A stretch of 64,000 nt of DNA, from NCBI RefSeq assembly GCF_003367905.1, contig NZ_CP029462.1:2108001-2172000 (forward strand). The letters run 5' to 3'. A program made the position numbers and the translations under genes. Every line of letters begins with the position of its first letter. Within the stretch, counting starts at the first letter, position 1. Below are positions 33,136-41,776 of this stretch, in pieces. Under the pieces are notes generated by a model. It had not been told where the DNA came from, did no database searches, and was given only the letters and a program-made list of their open reading frames with translations. Origin of the DNA: Megasphaera stantonii. Lineage in GTDB: Bacteria > Bacillota > Negativicutes > Veillonellales > Megasphaeraceae.

Positions 33136-34212
33136 ATGAGTGTTATTTCTAAAAAAGATTTCGGCTGCCTGGCCGATGGCCGGCCCGTCTTTCTCTATAC
33201 CTTGACCAACGCCAACGGCACAGCCCTGTCCATCTGCACGTACGGCGGCCATGTCCAGGCTCTGCGGACGAAGGACGCCGACGGGGCTGAGGTCGATGTC
33301 GTCCTGGGCTATGACGACGTCGAAACCTATGTGAACGAAGACAAATATATCGGAGCTCTCATCGGCCGCTGCGGCAACCGCATCGCCCGGGGCCGTCTGC
33401 ACATCGGCGGCAAAGACTATCAGCTGGAGTGCAATAACGGCCGCAATCACCTGCACGGCGGCACCCTGACCGGCTTCAATAAAAAGCTCTGGCAAGCCGA
33501 AGAAACGGCAGAAGGGCTGAAACTGACCTATACGAGTCCCGACGGAGAAGGGAATTATCCCGGCGCCCTTCAGGTCGCTGTCTGGTATGATTTGACGGAC
33601 GACGACGCTGTTACCATCCGCTACGAAGCTGTCAGCGACGCCGATACGGTATGCAACCTGACGAACCATACCTATTTCAACCTGAACGGCTGCGGCAGCG
33701 GTTCCGTCCTCGACCAGGAAATCCAGCTGTTCAGCGATTTCTTCACGGAAAGCGATGCCGAATCCCTGCCGAACGGCAACATCGTCGCCGTCGCGGGCAC
33801 GCCGATGGATTTGCGGGAGCTGACGCCCATTGGCCGCCATATCGACGACGACTACGTCCAGCTCCGCCAGGCCCACGGCTACGACCATAACTGGATTGTC
33901 CGCCGCGATGAATCCCAGGCCGTGCCTACGCCCTATGGCACGGTATATCCCATGGCCCATGCCGTAGGCAATCGGACAGGCATTACGCTGACGGCCTATA
34001 CGAGCCAGCCTGGCGTGCAGTTTTATACGGGCAATTACCTCGACGGCACGCCCTTGGGGAAGGGCGGCGCAGTCTTTGACCGCCGCAGCGGCTTCTGCCT
34101 GGAAGCGCAGTATTATCCCAATGCGCTGGAGCATCCGGAATTTCCCCAGCCCATTTTGAGAAAAGGCGATGTGTGGAAGGCCCTGACGATATACAAATTG
34201 GGACGAAAATAA
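33136..34212 (+). CDS. galM: Aldose 1-epimerase (mutarotase)
   Basis: A 358-residue GalM-family protein interconverting alpha and beta anomers of aldoses. Catalytic regions are visible: NRIARGRLHIGGK, NNGRNHLHGG (H), LTNHTYFNL (H) and PGVQFYTGNYLDG, with a C-terminal E in FCLEAQYYPN. Linked to the arabinose genes, it may supply the anomer used by AraA. ATG 33136 is preceded by AGAGGAG; GTG 33127 is less likely. Confidence 0.92.
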   Translation: MSVISKKDFGCLADGRPVFLYTLTNANGTALSICTYGGHVQALRTKDADGAEVDVVLGYDDVETYVNEDKYIGALIGRCGNRIARGRLHIGGKDYQLECNNGRNHLHGGTLTGFNKKLWQAEETAEGLKLTYTSPDGEGNYPGALQVAVWYDLTDDDAVTIRYEAVSDADTVCNLTNHTYFNLNGCGSGSVLDQEIQLFSDFFTESDAESLPNGNIVAVAGTPMDLRELTPIGRHIDDDYVQLRQAHGYDHNWIVRRDESQAVPTPYGTVYPMAHAVGNRTGITLTAYTSQPGVQFYTGNYLDGTPLGKGGAVFDRRSGFCLEAQYYPNALEHPEFPQPILRKGDVWKALTIYKLGRK

Positions 34213-34220
34213 AGACATAC

Positions 34221-34262
34221 AAAAAAGATGAGACTGCGCTGCAGGCAGTCTCATCTTTTTTA
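34221..34262. terminator. Bidirectional terminator after galM
   Basis: AAAAAAGATGAGACTGC and its complement make a 17-bp stem with a short loop and T-run, lying between converging galM and the DnaQ-like gene. Confidence 0.92.
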
Positions 34263-34291
34263 TATGTCAGTATATACGTGTGCGTTGGTTG

Positions 34292-35254
34292 TCAGGGCAG
34301 CGATTCGGAGAAGTCGAGGCCGGCGTCTGTCGCGTAATACGTCCCTTCCTTGTCTCCGTGCTCGATGTATTTTTTATCCAGCAAGGTCTGAATGACGTCC
34401 ATGTCGGCCGGGTTCGGGGCGAAGATTTCTTCGGCCGTGCATTCTTCCCGTTCGACGGCGGCGACGACGGCGGCGAGCCGTTCGTCCTGCGTCGGCATGC
34501 CGTAGGCGAAATGGATGTTCGGCAAATACAGGGGATAGTCCTGCTTGGCCTTGATAAGGAACTGGCCGGCGGCCATGGCGGCGCTGAGGGCGTTTTGTTC
34601 GTCCATTTCAATGTTCATTTCCTCGCTGATCGCTGTCAGCTTATTAGACGGGAAATGGTATAATGTCTTGGCTACTTCCATCGTGTCGATAAAGCGCAGG
34701 CACGGCGCGTCGATGCCGTATATTTTCAGCGCGTGAGCGATGCAGCCCATGACGAAGGACGCGTTGTGGGCGACGAGGGTGCGGCCGACGAAGTAGTCTT
34801 TCATGCCGGCTTCCCAGTATTCGCCGAATTCGTCGGCTTTGCGGAGAACATCCCAAGTCAGTTCAGGATATTTTTTATTGGTAATGTCGTTTTCCGGCGG
34901 GCGGACGTAAAAATAGTGGGTGTTTTTCAGCTGGCCCTTTTCAAACTCGGCGAAGCCGATGAGGCAGACTGAGTAGGGCTGCTCGTTGGCCAGGACCAAG
35001 GACAGGGCCGTAAACTGCTGGGGATAGCGGCGAAGGGCGTCGGAGGCGTCGATGGGATAGGCGTAGTAGCCCTTCTGCGGCTGGACGTCGTATTGGTGCA
35101 GGTTTTCTACCTGTACGTGCTGTTTTGTTTCCAGGTCCTTTTGCCGGGCCGCTTTTTTTCGCTTTTTGCGAAACGACGAAAGCAGGGAGTAGAGGACGGC
35201 GGCGATGAAGAGAATCGTGAGCAAGGTGCCGCCGGTGTGAAGCAGTGAATCCAT
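34292..35254 (-). CDS. Membrane-anchored DnaQ-like protein lacking catalytic residues
   Basis: A 320-residue protein. Residues 9-27 are a membrane segment followed by a basic stretch (FRKKRKKAARQK). Residues 80-235 align with DEDDh exonucleases (ALSLVLANEQPYSVCLIG; VAHNASFVMGC; FIDTMEVAKTLY), yet the expected D and E of motif I are S85 and V87, the motif II D is V168, and the motif III H and D are Q220 and A225. The last 70 residues look like a small winged-helix domain. It should be inactive as a nuclease and might bind nucleic acid at the membrane; role unknown. It starts two bases after the preceding gene's stop. Confidence 0.75.
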   Translation of the reverse strand: MDSLLHTGGTLLTILFIAAVLYSLLSSFRKKRKKAARQKDLETKQHVQVENLHQYDVQPQKGYYAYPIDASDALRRYPQQFTALSLVLANEQPYSVCLIGFAEFEKGQLKNTHYFYVRPPENDITNKKYPELTWDVLRKADEFGEYWEAGMKDYFVGRTLVAHNASFVMGCIAHALKIYGIDAPCLRFIDTMEVAKTLYHFPSNKLTAISEEMNIEMDEQNALSAAMAAGQFLIKAKQDYPLYLPNIHFAYGMPTQDERLAAVVAAVEREECTAEEIFAPNPADMDVIQTLLDKKYIEHGDKEGTYYATDAGLDFSESLP

Positions 35255-35256
35255 GG

Positions 35257-35736
35257 CTATTCATTCCTTTTCGTTGAAGATGGGGGCTGTTTAGTAAAGG
35301 TGTGATAAAATGTCATGCTGTAGCAGGTAAAGAAGGCGTTGTCGGCAGCCTTGCCGTTTACGGAATAGCGGTCGCAGGCGTTTACGGCCGGGTCGGGCAG
35401 TATGATCTGCTTGGTCGGCAGGCCTTTGTCATCGTACAGCAGCGTCGACAGCGTTTGCGCTTTGACGGTCTGAGCTTTAAAGTTGTAGAAAAACTTGTTT
35501 TCATATCCTGAAGCGACGTTCGTCGTATAATCGTACGTCACGACGGTGGCCTTGATGATATAATACGGCGGGTCATAGCGGATAGACTGGATGGAGTTCA
35601 TGTCGACGTAGGATTCCGTCGTGTCGTCATGGCCTACCTGGATATAGCGGGGATTGTCGTCGAAAAACATGGCCGCCGCCAGGGCTGTGCCGGCCATGAG
35701 AAAGACGGCCAATAACGCGGTTATTTTCTTTAGCAA
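35257..35736 (-). CDS. Secreted protein of unknown function
   Basis: A 159-residue protein with a signal peptide (LKKITALLAVFLMAGTALA). The mature part has YVDMNSIQSIRYDPPYYIIKA followed by VTYDYTTN, a beta-rich pattern seen in small exported proteins of Negativicutes. Two cysteines (ACDRYS and TCYSM) may form a disulfide. TTG 35736 is preferred because GGAAAGGAG precedes it; ATG 35760 would place that binding site inside the gene. It is followed two bases later by the DnaQ-like gene, so they form an operon. Confidence 0.65.
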   Translation of the reverse strand: MLKKITALLAVFLMAGTALAAAMFFDDNPRYIQVGHDDTTESYVDMNSIQSIRYDPPYYIIKATVVTYDYTTNVASGYENKFFYNFKAQTVKAQTLSTLLYDDKGLPTKQIILPDPAVNACDRYSVNGKAADNAFFTCYSMTFYHTFTKQPPSSTKRNE

Positions 35737-35859
35737 ACGAAACGCTCCTTTCCATAACAAGGTACCCTTTTATTATACGAAAAAGGAAAAAATTTACAAC
35801 AGGCGGAGCGGCAGAATAGGCAGGAAGACGTAAATTTTTTAAAAATCCCCGGTAGGAAT

Positions 35860-35888
35860 TTGTCTTCTGAAGGTCGAATTAATACTAT
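35860..35888 (+). promoter_or_regulatory. Promoter of the MogA/MoaB-like gene
   Basis: TTGTCT, 17-base spacer, TACTAT, about 75 bases before the start codon. The intergenic stretch contains no other feature. Confidence 0.65.
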
Positions 35889-35962
35889 AGTAAGAGCATG
35901 TCGATTTGTTTTCGTTCGTGATAAGGTCTGATTGGCATGTATAACTGTAAGGAGGGATTACG

Positions 35963-36451
35963 TTGGGAAAGAAACTTGAAGAACGTCCTTTGCGTGCGGC
36001 TATTTTGACTATCAGCAATAGCCGGACTTTTTCGGATGATACAAACGGCCTGATGATTCAGTCGGCTCTGACAAACCGGGGGCATCAGGTCGTCGATTAC
36101 GCTATCGTAAAAGATAATAAAGAGGATATTACCCGTCATATCCACGAATGGGTGTGCAGCGTCGACGTCGTCATTACGAGCGGCGGCACGGGCATTGCCA
36201 AGCGGGACGTGACGCTGGAGGCGATAGAGCCTCTCTTTGAAAAGAAAATTCCCGGATTTTCCGAAATGCTTACGTATTTCGCCTATCGCCGCGTCTGCGG
36301 CGTGCAGGCCATGGCCTACCGCTCGACGGCCGGCCTGGTTCATCAGTGCATGGTATTTTGCCTGCCCGGCCTGCCCAGCTTGATTAAAGTAGGCATGGAA
36401 AAGATCATCCTGCCGGAACTGTTCCACTTATATACGGAAATTAAAAAGTAA
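35963..36451 (+). CDS. Molybdenum cofactor biosynthesis protein, MogA/MoaB family
   Basis: A 162-residue MoaB/Mog domain protein, which adenylylates molybdopterin before metal insertion. Conserved parts: AAILTISNSRTFSDDTNG at the start, DVVITSGGTGIAKRDVT (glycine loop), IPGFSEMLTYFA and the C-terminal VFCLPGLPSLIK. The start is TTG, with AAGGAGGG eight bases upstream. No other cofactor gene lies nearby. Confidence 0.88.
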   Translation: MGKKLEERPLRAAILTISNSRTFSDDTNGLMIQSALTNRGHQVVDYAIVKDNKEDITRHIHEWVCSVDVVITSGGTGIAKRDVTLEAIEPLFEKKIPGFSEMLTYFAYRRVCGVQAMAYRSTAGLVHQCMVFCLPGLPSLIKVGMEKIILPELFHLYTEIKK

Positions 36452-36467
36452 GAGCCTTAGTATGGAA

Positions 36468-36497
36468 GGGCGTGTCTGCGGCACGCCCGATTTTTAT
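36468..36497 (+). terminator. Terminator after the MogA/MoaB-like gene
   Basis: GGGCGTG and CACGCCC form a seven-bp GC-rich stem followed by GATTTTTA, between the molybdopterin gene and cobU. Confidence 0.7.
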
Positions 36498-36511
36498 GAG
36501 GGGAGGCAGCT

Positions 36512-37090
36512 ATGAAATCGAAGCTGATTGTCGTGACAGGCGGCGCGCGCAGCGGCAAGAGCCTGTTTGCCGAAGAATATCTGGCGTCCTGCTCCGGCCG
36601 CAAGGCCTATGTCGCGACGGCCCAGATATTAGATGAAGAAATGAAGGAGCGAGTTGCCGAGCACCGCCGCCGTCGTCCGGAAGACTGGCAGACGCTGGAG
36701 ATATCCTCCGGCCTGAGTGCGGCGTTTCCTGCCGTATTGGAGCAGGCCGACGCCGTCCTCGTCGACTGCCTGACGCTGTATCTTTCTAATTATCTGTTTG
36801 CTCATGAAACGGCCGGGGACGAAGAGATACTGCAGGGGGCGCTGCAGGAGATGGAGAATATCGTCGGGGCCGTCCGGCAGACGGAGGATAAGACGGTGAT
36901 TTTCGTGACCAACGAGCTGGGATGCGGCATCGTGCCGATGAGCCACATAAGCCGCCTGTACCGGGACGTCGTCGGCAAGGTCAACCAATATGCCGCCGGG
37001 CAGGCCGACGAGGTGTACTGGACCGTCTGCGGCATTCCCGTAGAGATCACGCGGCTGAGAGCGTCCATTCCGCCGGGAGGCTGCCGATGA
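36512..37090 (+). CDS. cobU: Adenosylcobinamide kinase / guanylyltransferase
   Basis: A 192-residue bifunctional enzyme that phosphorylates adenosylcobinamide and attaches GMP. The P-loop GGARSGKS (residues 10-17), EHRRRRPEDW with the guanylylated histidine, DCLTLYLSNYL and FVTNELGCGIVP are typical. It overlaps cobS by four bases. No cobalamin riboswitch is visible upstream. Confidence 0.94.
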   Translation: MKSKLIVVTGGARSGKSLFAEEYLASCSGRKAYVATAQILDEEMKERVAEHRRRRPEDWQTLEISSGLSAAFPAVLEQADAVLVDCLTLYLSNYLFAHETAGDEEILQGALQEMENIVGAVRQTEDKTVIFVTNELGCGIVPMSHISRLYRDVVGKVNQYAAGQADEVYWTVCGIPVEITRLRASIPPGGCR

Positions 37091-37848
37091 AATCTTTTTT
37101 TATTGCCCTGCAGTTTTTATCGCGCATCCACGTCGTGACCCAGACTGTCTGGACGGAGGCGGACTTTGGCCGTTCGGTCATATTTTTCCCCCTCGTAGGG
37201 ACCGTTATCGGTGCAGTCCTTTGCTTGGCCTATGCCGGCATATCCCTGTGGTTTTCCCAGCCCTATACGGCTGTTCTCCTGGTACTGTGCTGGCTGTTTG
37301 TCACGGGAGGCCTTCATGCCGACGGCCTCATGGATACGGCTGACGGGCTGTTTTCCGGGCGGAGCCGCGAGCGCATGCTGGAAATACTCAAGGACAGCTG
37401 TGTCGGCTCGAACGGCGTCGTCGTCTTTGTTTCCTGCATGGCCCTGAAGGTCTGCTTTCTGGCGAATCTGCCGCAGCCGTCGGTCTGCGCCGCGCTGCTG
37501 GCCGTGCCGACGGCGGCCCGTTTCGGCGTGCTCATCGGGATCTTTCAATTTCCCTATGTCCGCCAGCAGGGATTGGGACAGGCCTTCGTCCAATATGCGC
37601 CCCGCCGCGCCCTGGTTAAAGCCTTCCTGTGTGCCTTGCTGCCGCTGGCAGTCGCCGGCTGGGGCTATTTCCTGCTGTTAGGCGCGGCGATGCTGATTTC
37701 GCTGGGATTGAATACGTATATCGCCCGGCGGCTGGGCGGCGTGACGGGCGATACGTACGGCGCCGTCATCGAATTAAGCGAAATGCTGCTGCTGGGTCTG
37801 GCCTTTCTTGCATCCGGAGCTGTTCAGACGGCGTGTATTTGGATATAA
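37087..37848 (+). CDS. cobS: Adenosylcobinamide-GDP ribazoletransferase (cobalamin synthase)
   Basis: A 253-residue integral membrane protein joining adenosylcobinamide-GDP to alpha-ribazole. It shows FIALQFLSRIHV at the start, the conserved GGLHADGLMDTADGLFSG, and LGGVTGDTYGAVIELSE near the end, with five to six hydrophobic helices. ATG 37087 overlaps the cobU stop; a longer upstream frame is a shadow of cobU. Confidence 0.94.
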   Translation: MKSFFIALQFLSRIHVVTQTVWTEADFGRSVIFFPLVGTVIGAVLCLAYAGISLWFSQPYTAVLLVLCWLFVTGGLHADGLMDTADGLFSGRSRERMLEILKDSCVGSNGVVVFVSCMALKVCFLANLPQPSVCAALLAVPTAARFGVLIGIFQFPYVRQQGLGQAFVQYAPRRALVKAFLCALLPLAVAGWGYFLLLGAAMLISLGLNTYIARRLGGVTGDTYGAVIELSEMLLLGLAFLASGAVQTACIWI

Positions 37849-37904
37849 TGGAAAGGGACGGCCTCAGGCTGTCGCCAAGGACATGAAACGGTAGGAGGAA
37901 CATC

Positions 37905-38558
37905 ATGATAAAGTTATATGTAGTGCGCCACGGCGAAACGGACGGCAATGTGCAGCAGTGGTATCAGGGTTCTACGGACGTGCCGCTCAACGCCCGCGGC
38001 ATCGAGCAGGCGCAGTGCCTGAGCCGTTTTTTGAAGGACGTCCCCTTCAGCGGCATATACAGCAGCACGCTGCAGCGGGCCCGCCGAACGGCGGAAATCG
38101 TCGCCGAACCTCACGGCCTGCCTGTGTATTCCTACGACGAACTGAAGGAAATTGATTTCGGCGTATGGGAAGGCCATACGTACAAGGAAATTATCCAGAT
38201 GTGGCCCGGCGAAATCGAGGCCTTTTACGACTCCAACGGCACGCTGCGGGCGCGGGGCGGCGAATCGTTCTGTGAAGTAGAGCGGCGGATTACGGCTAAG
38301 ACGAAGGAACTGCTGAGCCGCCATAAGGACGGCGACACGGTGCTCATCGCGTCGCACGGCGCGTCTATCCGCTGCCTGATCTTCGGCCTGCTGGGCTTGG
38401 AAATGAGCCGCATCTGGTGTTTCCAGCAGTACAATACGGCCTTTAATATCATTGAATACCACGGCGACAAGAACGTCATGACTCTCATGAACTGCACGCA
38501 GCATCTGGAAGGCATGGCGGGCTATCAGGCCCAGTGGGCCAGCATGCCCAGCTTGTGA
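37905..38558 (+). CDS. cobC: Histidine phosphatase, probable alpha-ribazole phosphatase
   Basis: A 217-residue phosphoglycerate-mutase-like phosphatase: RHGETDGN with the nucleophilic histidine near residue 8, SSTLQRARRTAE, and the second histidine in IASHGASIRCL. Position after cobU-cobS suggests removal of phosphate from alpha-ribazole phosphate in cobalamin assembly; other substrates are possible. It starts behind AGGAGGAA. Confidence 0.8.
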   Translation: MIKLYVVRHGETDGNVQQWYQGSTDVPLNARGIEQAQCLSRFLKDVPFSGIYSSTLQRARRTAEIVAEPHGLPVYSYDELKEIDFGVWEGHTYKEIIQMWPGEIEAFYDSNGTLRARGGESFCEVERRITAKTKELLSRHKDGDTVLIASHGASIRCLIFGLLGLEMSRIWCFQQYNTAFNIIEYHGDKNVMTLMNCTQHLEGMAGYQAQWASMPSL

Positions 38559-38574
38559 GCGGAAAGGATGGCAT

Positions 38575-39291
38575 ATGGCAAAATCAATGCGTCTTGACAA
38601 GCTCCTGGGCCACTGCGGCTGGGGAACGCGCCGCCAGCTGAAAGAGCTGTGCAAGGGCGGGCACGTCTTCGTCAACGGCCAGTGCTGCCGCGACAGTGCG
38701 GCGAAGGTCGATCCCGAAGGAGACCAGATTTCCGTAGACGGAACACCCGTCGTATACGAAGCGTTCTATTATCTGATGATGAACAAGCCTGCCGGTGTCT
38801 TGTCGGCTACGGAGGACCGCTGCAGCCGCACGGTTCTCGATTTGCTGCCTCAGCAATACCAGGGGGCCGGATTATTTCCCGTCGGACGTCTGGACAAGGA
38901 TACGACGGGGCTGCTGCTGCTGACGAACGACGGCGTGTGGGCTCACTGCATTACGGCGCCGAAAAAGCATATCGATAAGATATATATCGCCGAAGTCGAC
39001 GGCTCTATTCCCGACGATATAGACGATGTCTTTCAAGGCGGTATCGTGCTGGCCGACGGGCTGCAGTGCCTGCCGGCGCGGGCGAGAAAAATAGAGGAGC
39101 AGACCGTCGAGGTGACGGTTCAGGAAGGGAAATTCCATCAGGTAAAGCGCATGTGCGCCGCCGTCGGCCTCAGCGTCCGCGCGCTGTGCCGCCATACTAT
39201 CGGCGGGCTGCGCCTCGACGAAACGCTGCGCCCCGGCGAATTTCGTCCCCTGAAGGAAGAGGAAAGAGAATTCCCCTTTATGAATAAATAA
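38575..39291 (+). CDS. 16S rRNA/23S rRNA pseudouridine synthase, RsuA/RluB type
   Basis: A 238-residue enzyme with an N-terminal S4 domain (MRLDKLLGHCGWGTRRQL) and a catalytic domain whose active aspartate lies in FPVGRLDKDTTGLLLLTNDG. It isomerises a specific rRNA uridine. RsuA versus RluB/E/F cannot be decided by eye. It follows the phosphatase by 16 bases and may share its transcript. Confidence 0.88.
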   Translation: MAKSMRLDKLLGHCGWGTRRQLKELCKGGHVFVNGQCCRDSAAKVDPEGDQISVDGTPVVYEAFYYLMMNKPAGVLSATEDRCSRTVLDLLPQQYQGAGLFPVGRLDKDTTGLLLLTNDGVWAHCITAPKKHIDKIYIAEVDGSIPDDIDDVFQGGIVLADGLQCLPARARKIEEQTVEVTVQEGKFHQVKRMCAAVGLSVRALCRHTIGGLRLDETLRPGEFRPLKEEEREFPFMNK

Positions 39292-39357
39292 CCTGTTCAA
39301 ATGGCCTGTAATATGGTATCATAAAATGTAATCCAAATACGGTGGGGGATGATTGTG

Positions 39358-40425
39358 ATGGAAGAACGGATTTCTCGCCTGCGGCAGTTTCTGCATGAAC
39401 ATACTGCCGACGGTATAATCATATTGCAGCCGGAAAACCTTCGGTACTTCAGCGGCTTTACGGGCGGCGAAGGCGCGCTGGTCGTCAGCTTGTCCGACGC
39501 CGTGCTGTGGACCGACTCCCGATACACGGAGCAGGCGGCGCTGCAGTCCGGCCAATGGTATGCCGTGAAAAATCACGAGGGAAAGCTGGCCGGTTCCATC
39601 TGCGATTCCCTGAACGGTATGGGCGTACAAGCCGTTCTGTATGAACGGGACTTCTTGACCCATTCGCTTTACGAAGCCATTTCATCGGGCTTGGAAGAAT
39701 GCTGTTTCTCGGCTCAGGATTTATCACAGCTGCGGGCGGTAAAGGAGCCCTATGAGCTGACGGCGACGCGCCGGGCCAGCGAGATTGCCGATCAGGCCTT
39801 TGCCCAGCTGCTGCCCTATATCCGTCCCGGCGTGACGGAACGGGAATTGGCGGCGCGGCTGGAAAGCGCTATGCTTCTTCTCGGCTCGGAAGAACGATCC
39901 TTCGCGACCATCGTGGCTTCAGGCCGCCGGTCGGCTATGCCCCACGGCACGGCGAGCGGCAAGGTCGTTGAAGCCGGCGATTTCGTTACCTTTGACTTCG
40001 GCGCCGTATGGGAAGGCTATCATTCCGACATGACCCGCACCGTCGTCGTCGGCAAGGCATCGCCGGAGCAGAAAGAGTTTTATCAAACCGTATTGGAAGG
40101 CCAATTGTTGGGATTAGGCGCCGTCCGGGTGGGAGCGTCCTGCCGCGACATCGACGCGGCTGTCCGCCAGTATTTTTCCGAACGGGGCGCAGACCAATAC
40201 TTCACCCATGCCTTGGGCCATGGGACGGGGCTGGAGATCCACGAACAGCCCGTGCTTTCGCCGCGTGCGGCCGGCACGCTGCAGGAGAATATGATAGTCA
40301 CGGTTGAACCGGGACTGTACATAGAAGGCAAATACGGCGTCCGCATAGAGGATTCCGTTGCCGTTACAGCTGATGGCTGTGAAATACTAACTAAGACATC
40401 AAAAGAATTGATGGAGCTGTTATAG
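39358..40425 (+). CDS. pepP: Xaa-Pro peptidase (M24 family)
   Basis: A 355-residue creatinase-like N-domain plus pita-bread metallopeptidase. Metal ligands are seen in DFVTFDFGAVWEGYHSDMTRT (in two parts: TFDFGAVWEGYH and SDMTRTVVVG), HALGHGTGLEIHE, MIVTVEPGLY and VRIEDSV. It removes N-terminal residues preceding proline. ATG 39358 is chosen since GGTGGGGG lies nine bases upstream. A possible extended -10 (TGGTATCAT) precedes it. It is followed 12 bases later by efp, a common Firmicutes pair. Confidence 0.88.
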   Translation: MEERISRLRQFLHEHTADGIIILQPENLRYFSGFTGGEGALVVSLSDAVLWTDSRYTEQAALQSGQWYAVKNHEGKLAGSICDSLNGMGVQAVLYERDFLTHSLYEAISSGLEECCFSAQDLSQLRAVKEPYELTATRRASEIADQAFAQLLPYIRPGVTERELAARLESAMLLLGSEERSFATIVASGRRSAMPHGTASGKVVEAGDFVTFDFGAVWEGYHSDMTRTVVVGKASPEQKEFYQTVLEGQLLGLGAVRVGASCRDIDAAVRQYFSERGADQYFTHALGHGTGLEIHEQPVLSPRAAGTLQENMIVTVEPGLYIEGKYGVRIEDSVAVTADGCEILTKTSKELMELL

Positions 40426-40437
40426 GAGGAGTAAATT

Positions 40438-40995
40438 ATGATTACAAGTAATGATTTCAGACCAGGCGTAACGATTGAAATTGACGGCCAGGTATGGCAG
40501 GTCGTCGAATTCCAGCATGTAAAACCCGGTAAGGGCGCAGCCTTTGTCCGCGCTAAGATTAAAAACCTCGAAACGGGCGCCGTTATCGAACGTACATGGA
40601 ACGCCGGCGAAAAAGTCCAGGACGGCCGCGTAGACCGCCGCCAGATGCAGTACCTCTATGAAAACGACGGCATGTACTGCTTCATGGACAACGAAACGTA
40701 CGAACAGATCGAACTGAACAAGGACAACCTCGGCAACGCCGTAAACTTCCTGAAAGAAGACATGACGGTTACGGTTATGCAGTTTAAAGGCAAGGTAATC
40801 GGCATCGACTTGCCGGCAGCCGTCGAACTCAAGGTCGTTGAAACCGATCCGGGCGTCCGCGGCGATACGGCTACGGGCGGCAGCAAACCGGCTAAATTGG
40901 AAACAGGATATGTCGTTAAAGTGCCTCTCTTCATCAACGAAGGCGAAGTTCTCCAGATCGATACGAGAACGGGCGACTATATCGGCAGAGCATAA
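40438..40995 (+). CDS. efp: Elongation factor P
   Basis: A 185-residue EF-P that relieves ribosome stalling at polyproline. The three beta-barrel domains are present; the modified-loop position reads [10 protein letters not shown] with lysine at the tip (residue 32), the classic site. The end, [14 protein letters not shown], is typical. AGGAGG precedes ATG. A terminator follows. Confidence 0.97.
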   Translation: MITSNDFRPGVTIEIDGQVWQVVEFQHVKPGKGAAFVRAKIKNLETGAVIERTWNAGEKVQDGRVDRRQMQYLYENDGMYCFMDNETYEQIELNKDNLGNAVNFLKEDMTVTVMQFKGKVIGIDLPAAVELKVVETDPGVRGDTATGGSKPAKLETGYVVKVPLFINEGEVLQIDTRTGDYIGRA

Positions 40996-41010
40996 GCATA
41001 CGGACACTGG

Positions 41011-41037
41011 AAAAGCGATGAGTTTCTCATCGCTTTT
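41011..41037 (+). terminator. Terminator after efp
   Basis: AAAAGCGATGAG and its complement form a 12-bp stem with a three-base loop, followed by TTTTTG. Confidence 0.88.
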
Positions 41038-41063
41038 TGTGAATTTTATCAATGGTGGTCATC

Positions 41064-41462
41064 ATGGAAACGACGGAAACGAATGCGTTAGGAAGCGTAC
41101 ATATTTCACAGCGGGCGATTTCCGTACTGGCGTCCCAAACGGCAGCTGCCGTCAGCGGCGTAGCTTCGCTGGGCGCGTCTATTGCGGAAACGGCGGCCCG
41201 GAAAATCGGGCGGACCAGCCTGGCCCAGGGCGTAGACGCGGTCATCGACGGCCGGGAGGTCGAGCTGACGGTGCGCCTTGTCGTGCAGTATGGGTATCGG
41301 ATTCCCGATATTGCCCTGGCAGTGCAGAAGAAGGTCAAGGACGCTGTAGAATCCTCGGCTGGATGCAGCGTGACGGCCGTCCATGTCGTCGTTCAGGATA
41401 TCGCGTTTTCCGACGGCGAGGGAGACGGGGCGGAAAGGAGCGGCAGTCATGACGGAGCATAG
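41064..41462 (+). CDS. Asp23/Gls24 family envelope stress protein
   Basis: A 132-residue Asp23-domain protein (GSVHISQRAISVLASQTA, EVELTVRLVVQYGYRIPDIA, VTAVHVVVQDIAF). In Gram-positives these small proteins associate with the membrane and respond to envelope stress. It overlaps its paralogue by 14 bases. ATG 41064 follows GGTGG by five bases; ATG 41052 is less likely. Confidence 0.85.
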   Translation: METTETNALGSVHISQRAISVLASQTAAAVSGVASLGASIAETAARKIGRTSLAQGVDAVIDGREVELTVRLVVQYGYRIPDIALAVQKKVKDAVESSAGCSVTAVHVVVQDIAFSDGEGDGAERSGSHDGA

Positions 41463-41775
41463 CGATAGTTTTGCCTATACGATCAGCGAAAGCGCGCTGG
41501 CTAAGATTGCGGCGACGGCGGCCTTGGGCACCAAAGGCGTGGCCGGAAAAAAAGGCCGCGGCATCGTCGTCAAATATCTGGACGGCATCGTCGCGGCAGA
41601 CGTGCACATTCAGGCCTATTACGGCGCACAGCTGCGGACGCTGGCCCTGACGGTGCAGCAGAACGTCGCCAAGGCCCTTACGGTGATGGCTGATCCTAAA
41701 CACTTAGAGGTCCACGTCACGATTGAAGACGTAGTCATGAGTCCCCATGAGGGCCAAAACCATACAGGAGGTTAG
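41449..41775 (+). CDS. Asp23/Gls24 family protein, second copy
   Basis: A 108-residue paralogue of the previous gene with the same core (TISESALAKIAATAALGTKGV; LDGIVAADVHIQAYYG; VHVTIEDVVM). Tandem Asp23 genes before nusB are common in Firmicutes. Its end precedes nusB by one base. Confidence 0.85.
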   Translation: MTEHSDSFAYTISESALAKIAATAALGTKGVAGKKGRGIVVKYLDGIVAADVHIQAYYGAQLRTLALTVQQNVAKALTVMADPKHLEVHVTIEDVVMSPHEGQNHTGG

Positions 41776-41776
41776 C

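Noticed and set aside
33073-34254. Long minus-strand open frame (393 codons) opposite galM
   Set aside because: It is a shadow of a high-GC gene with strong family match on the plus strand; no ribosome binding site or family pattern.
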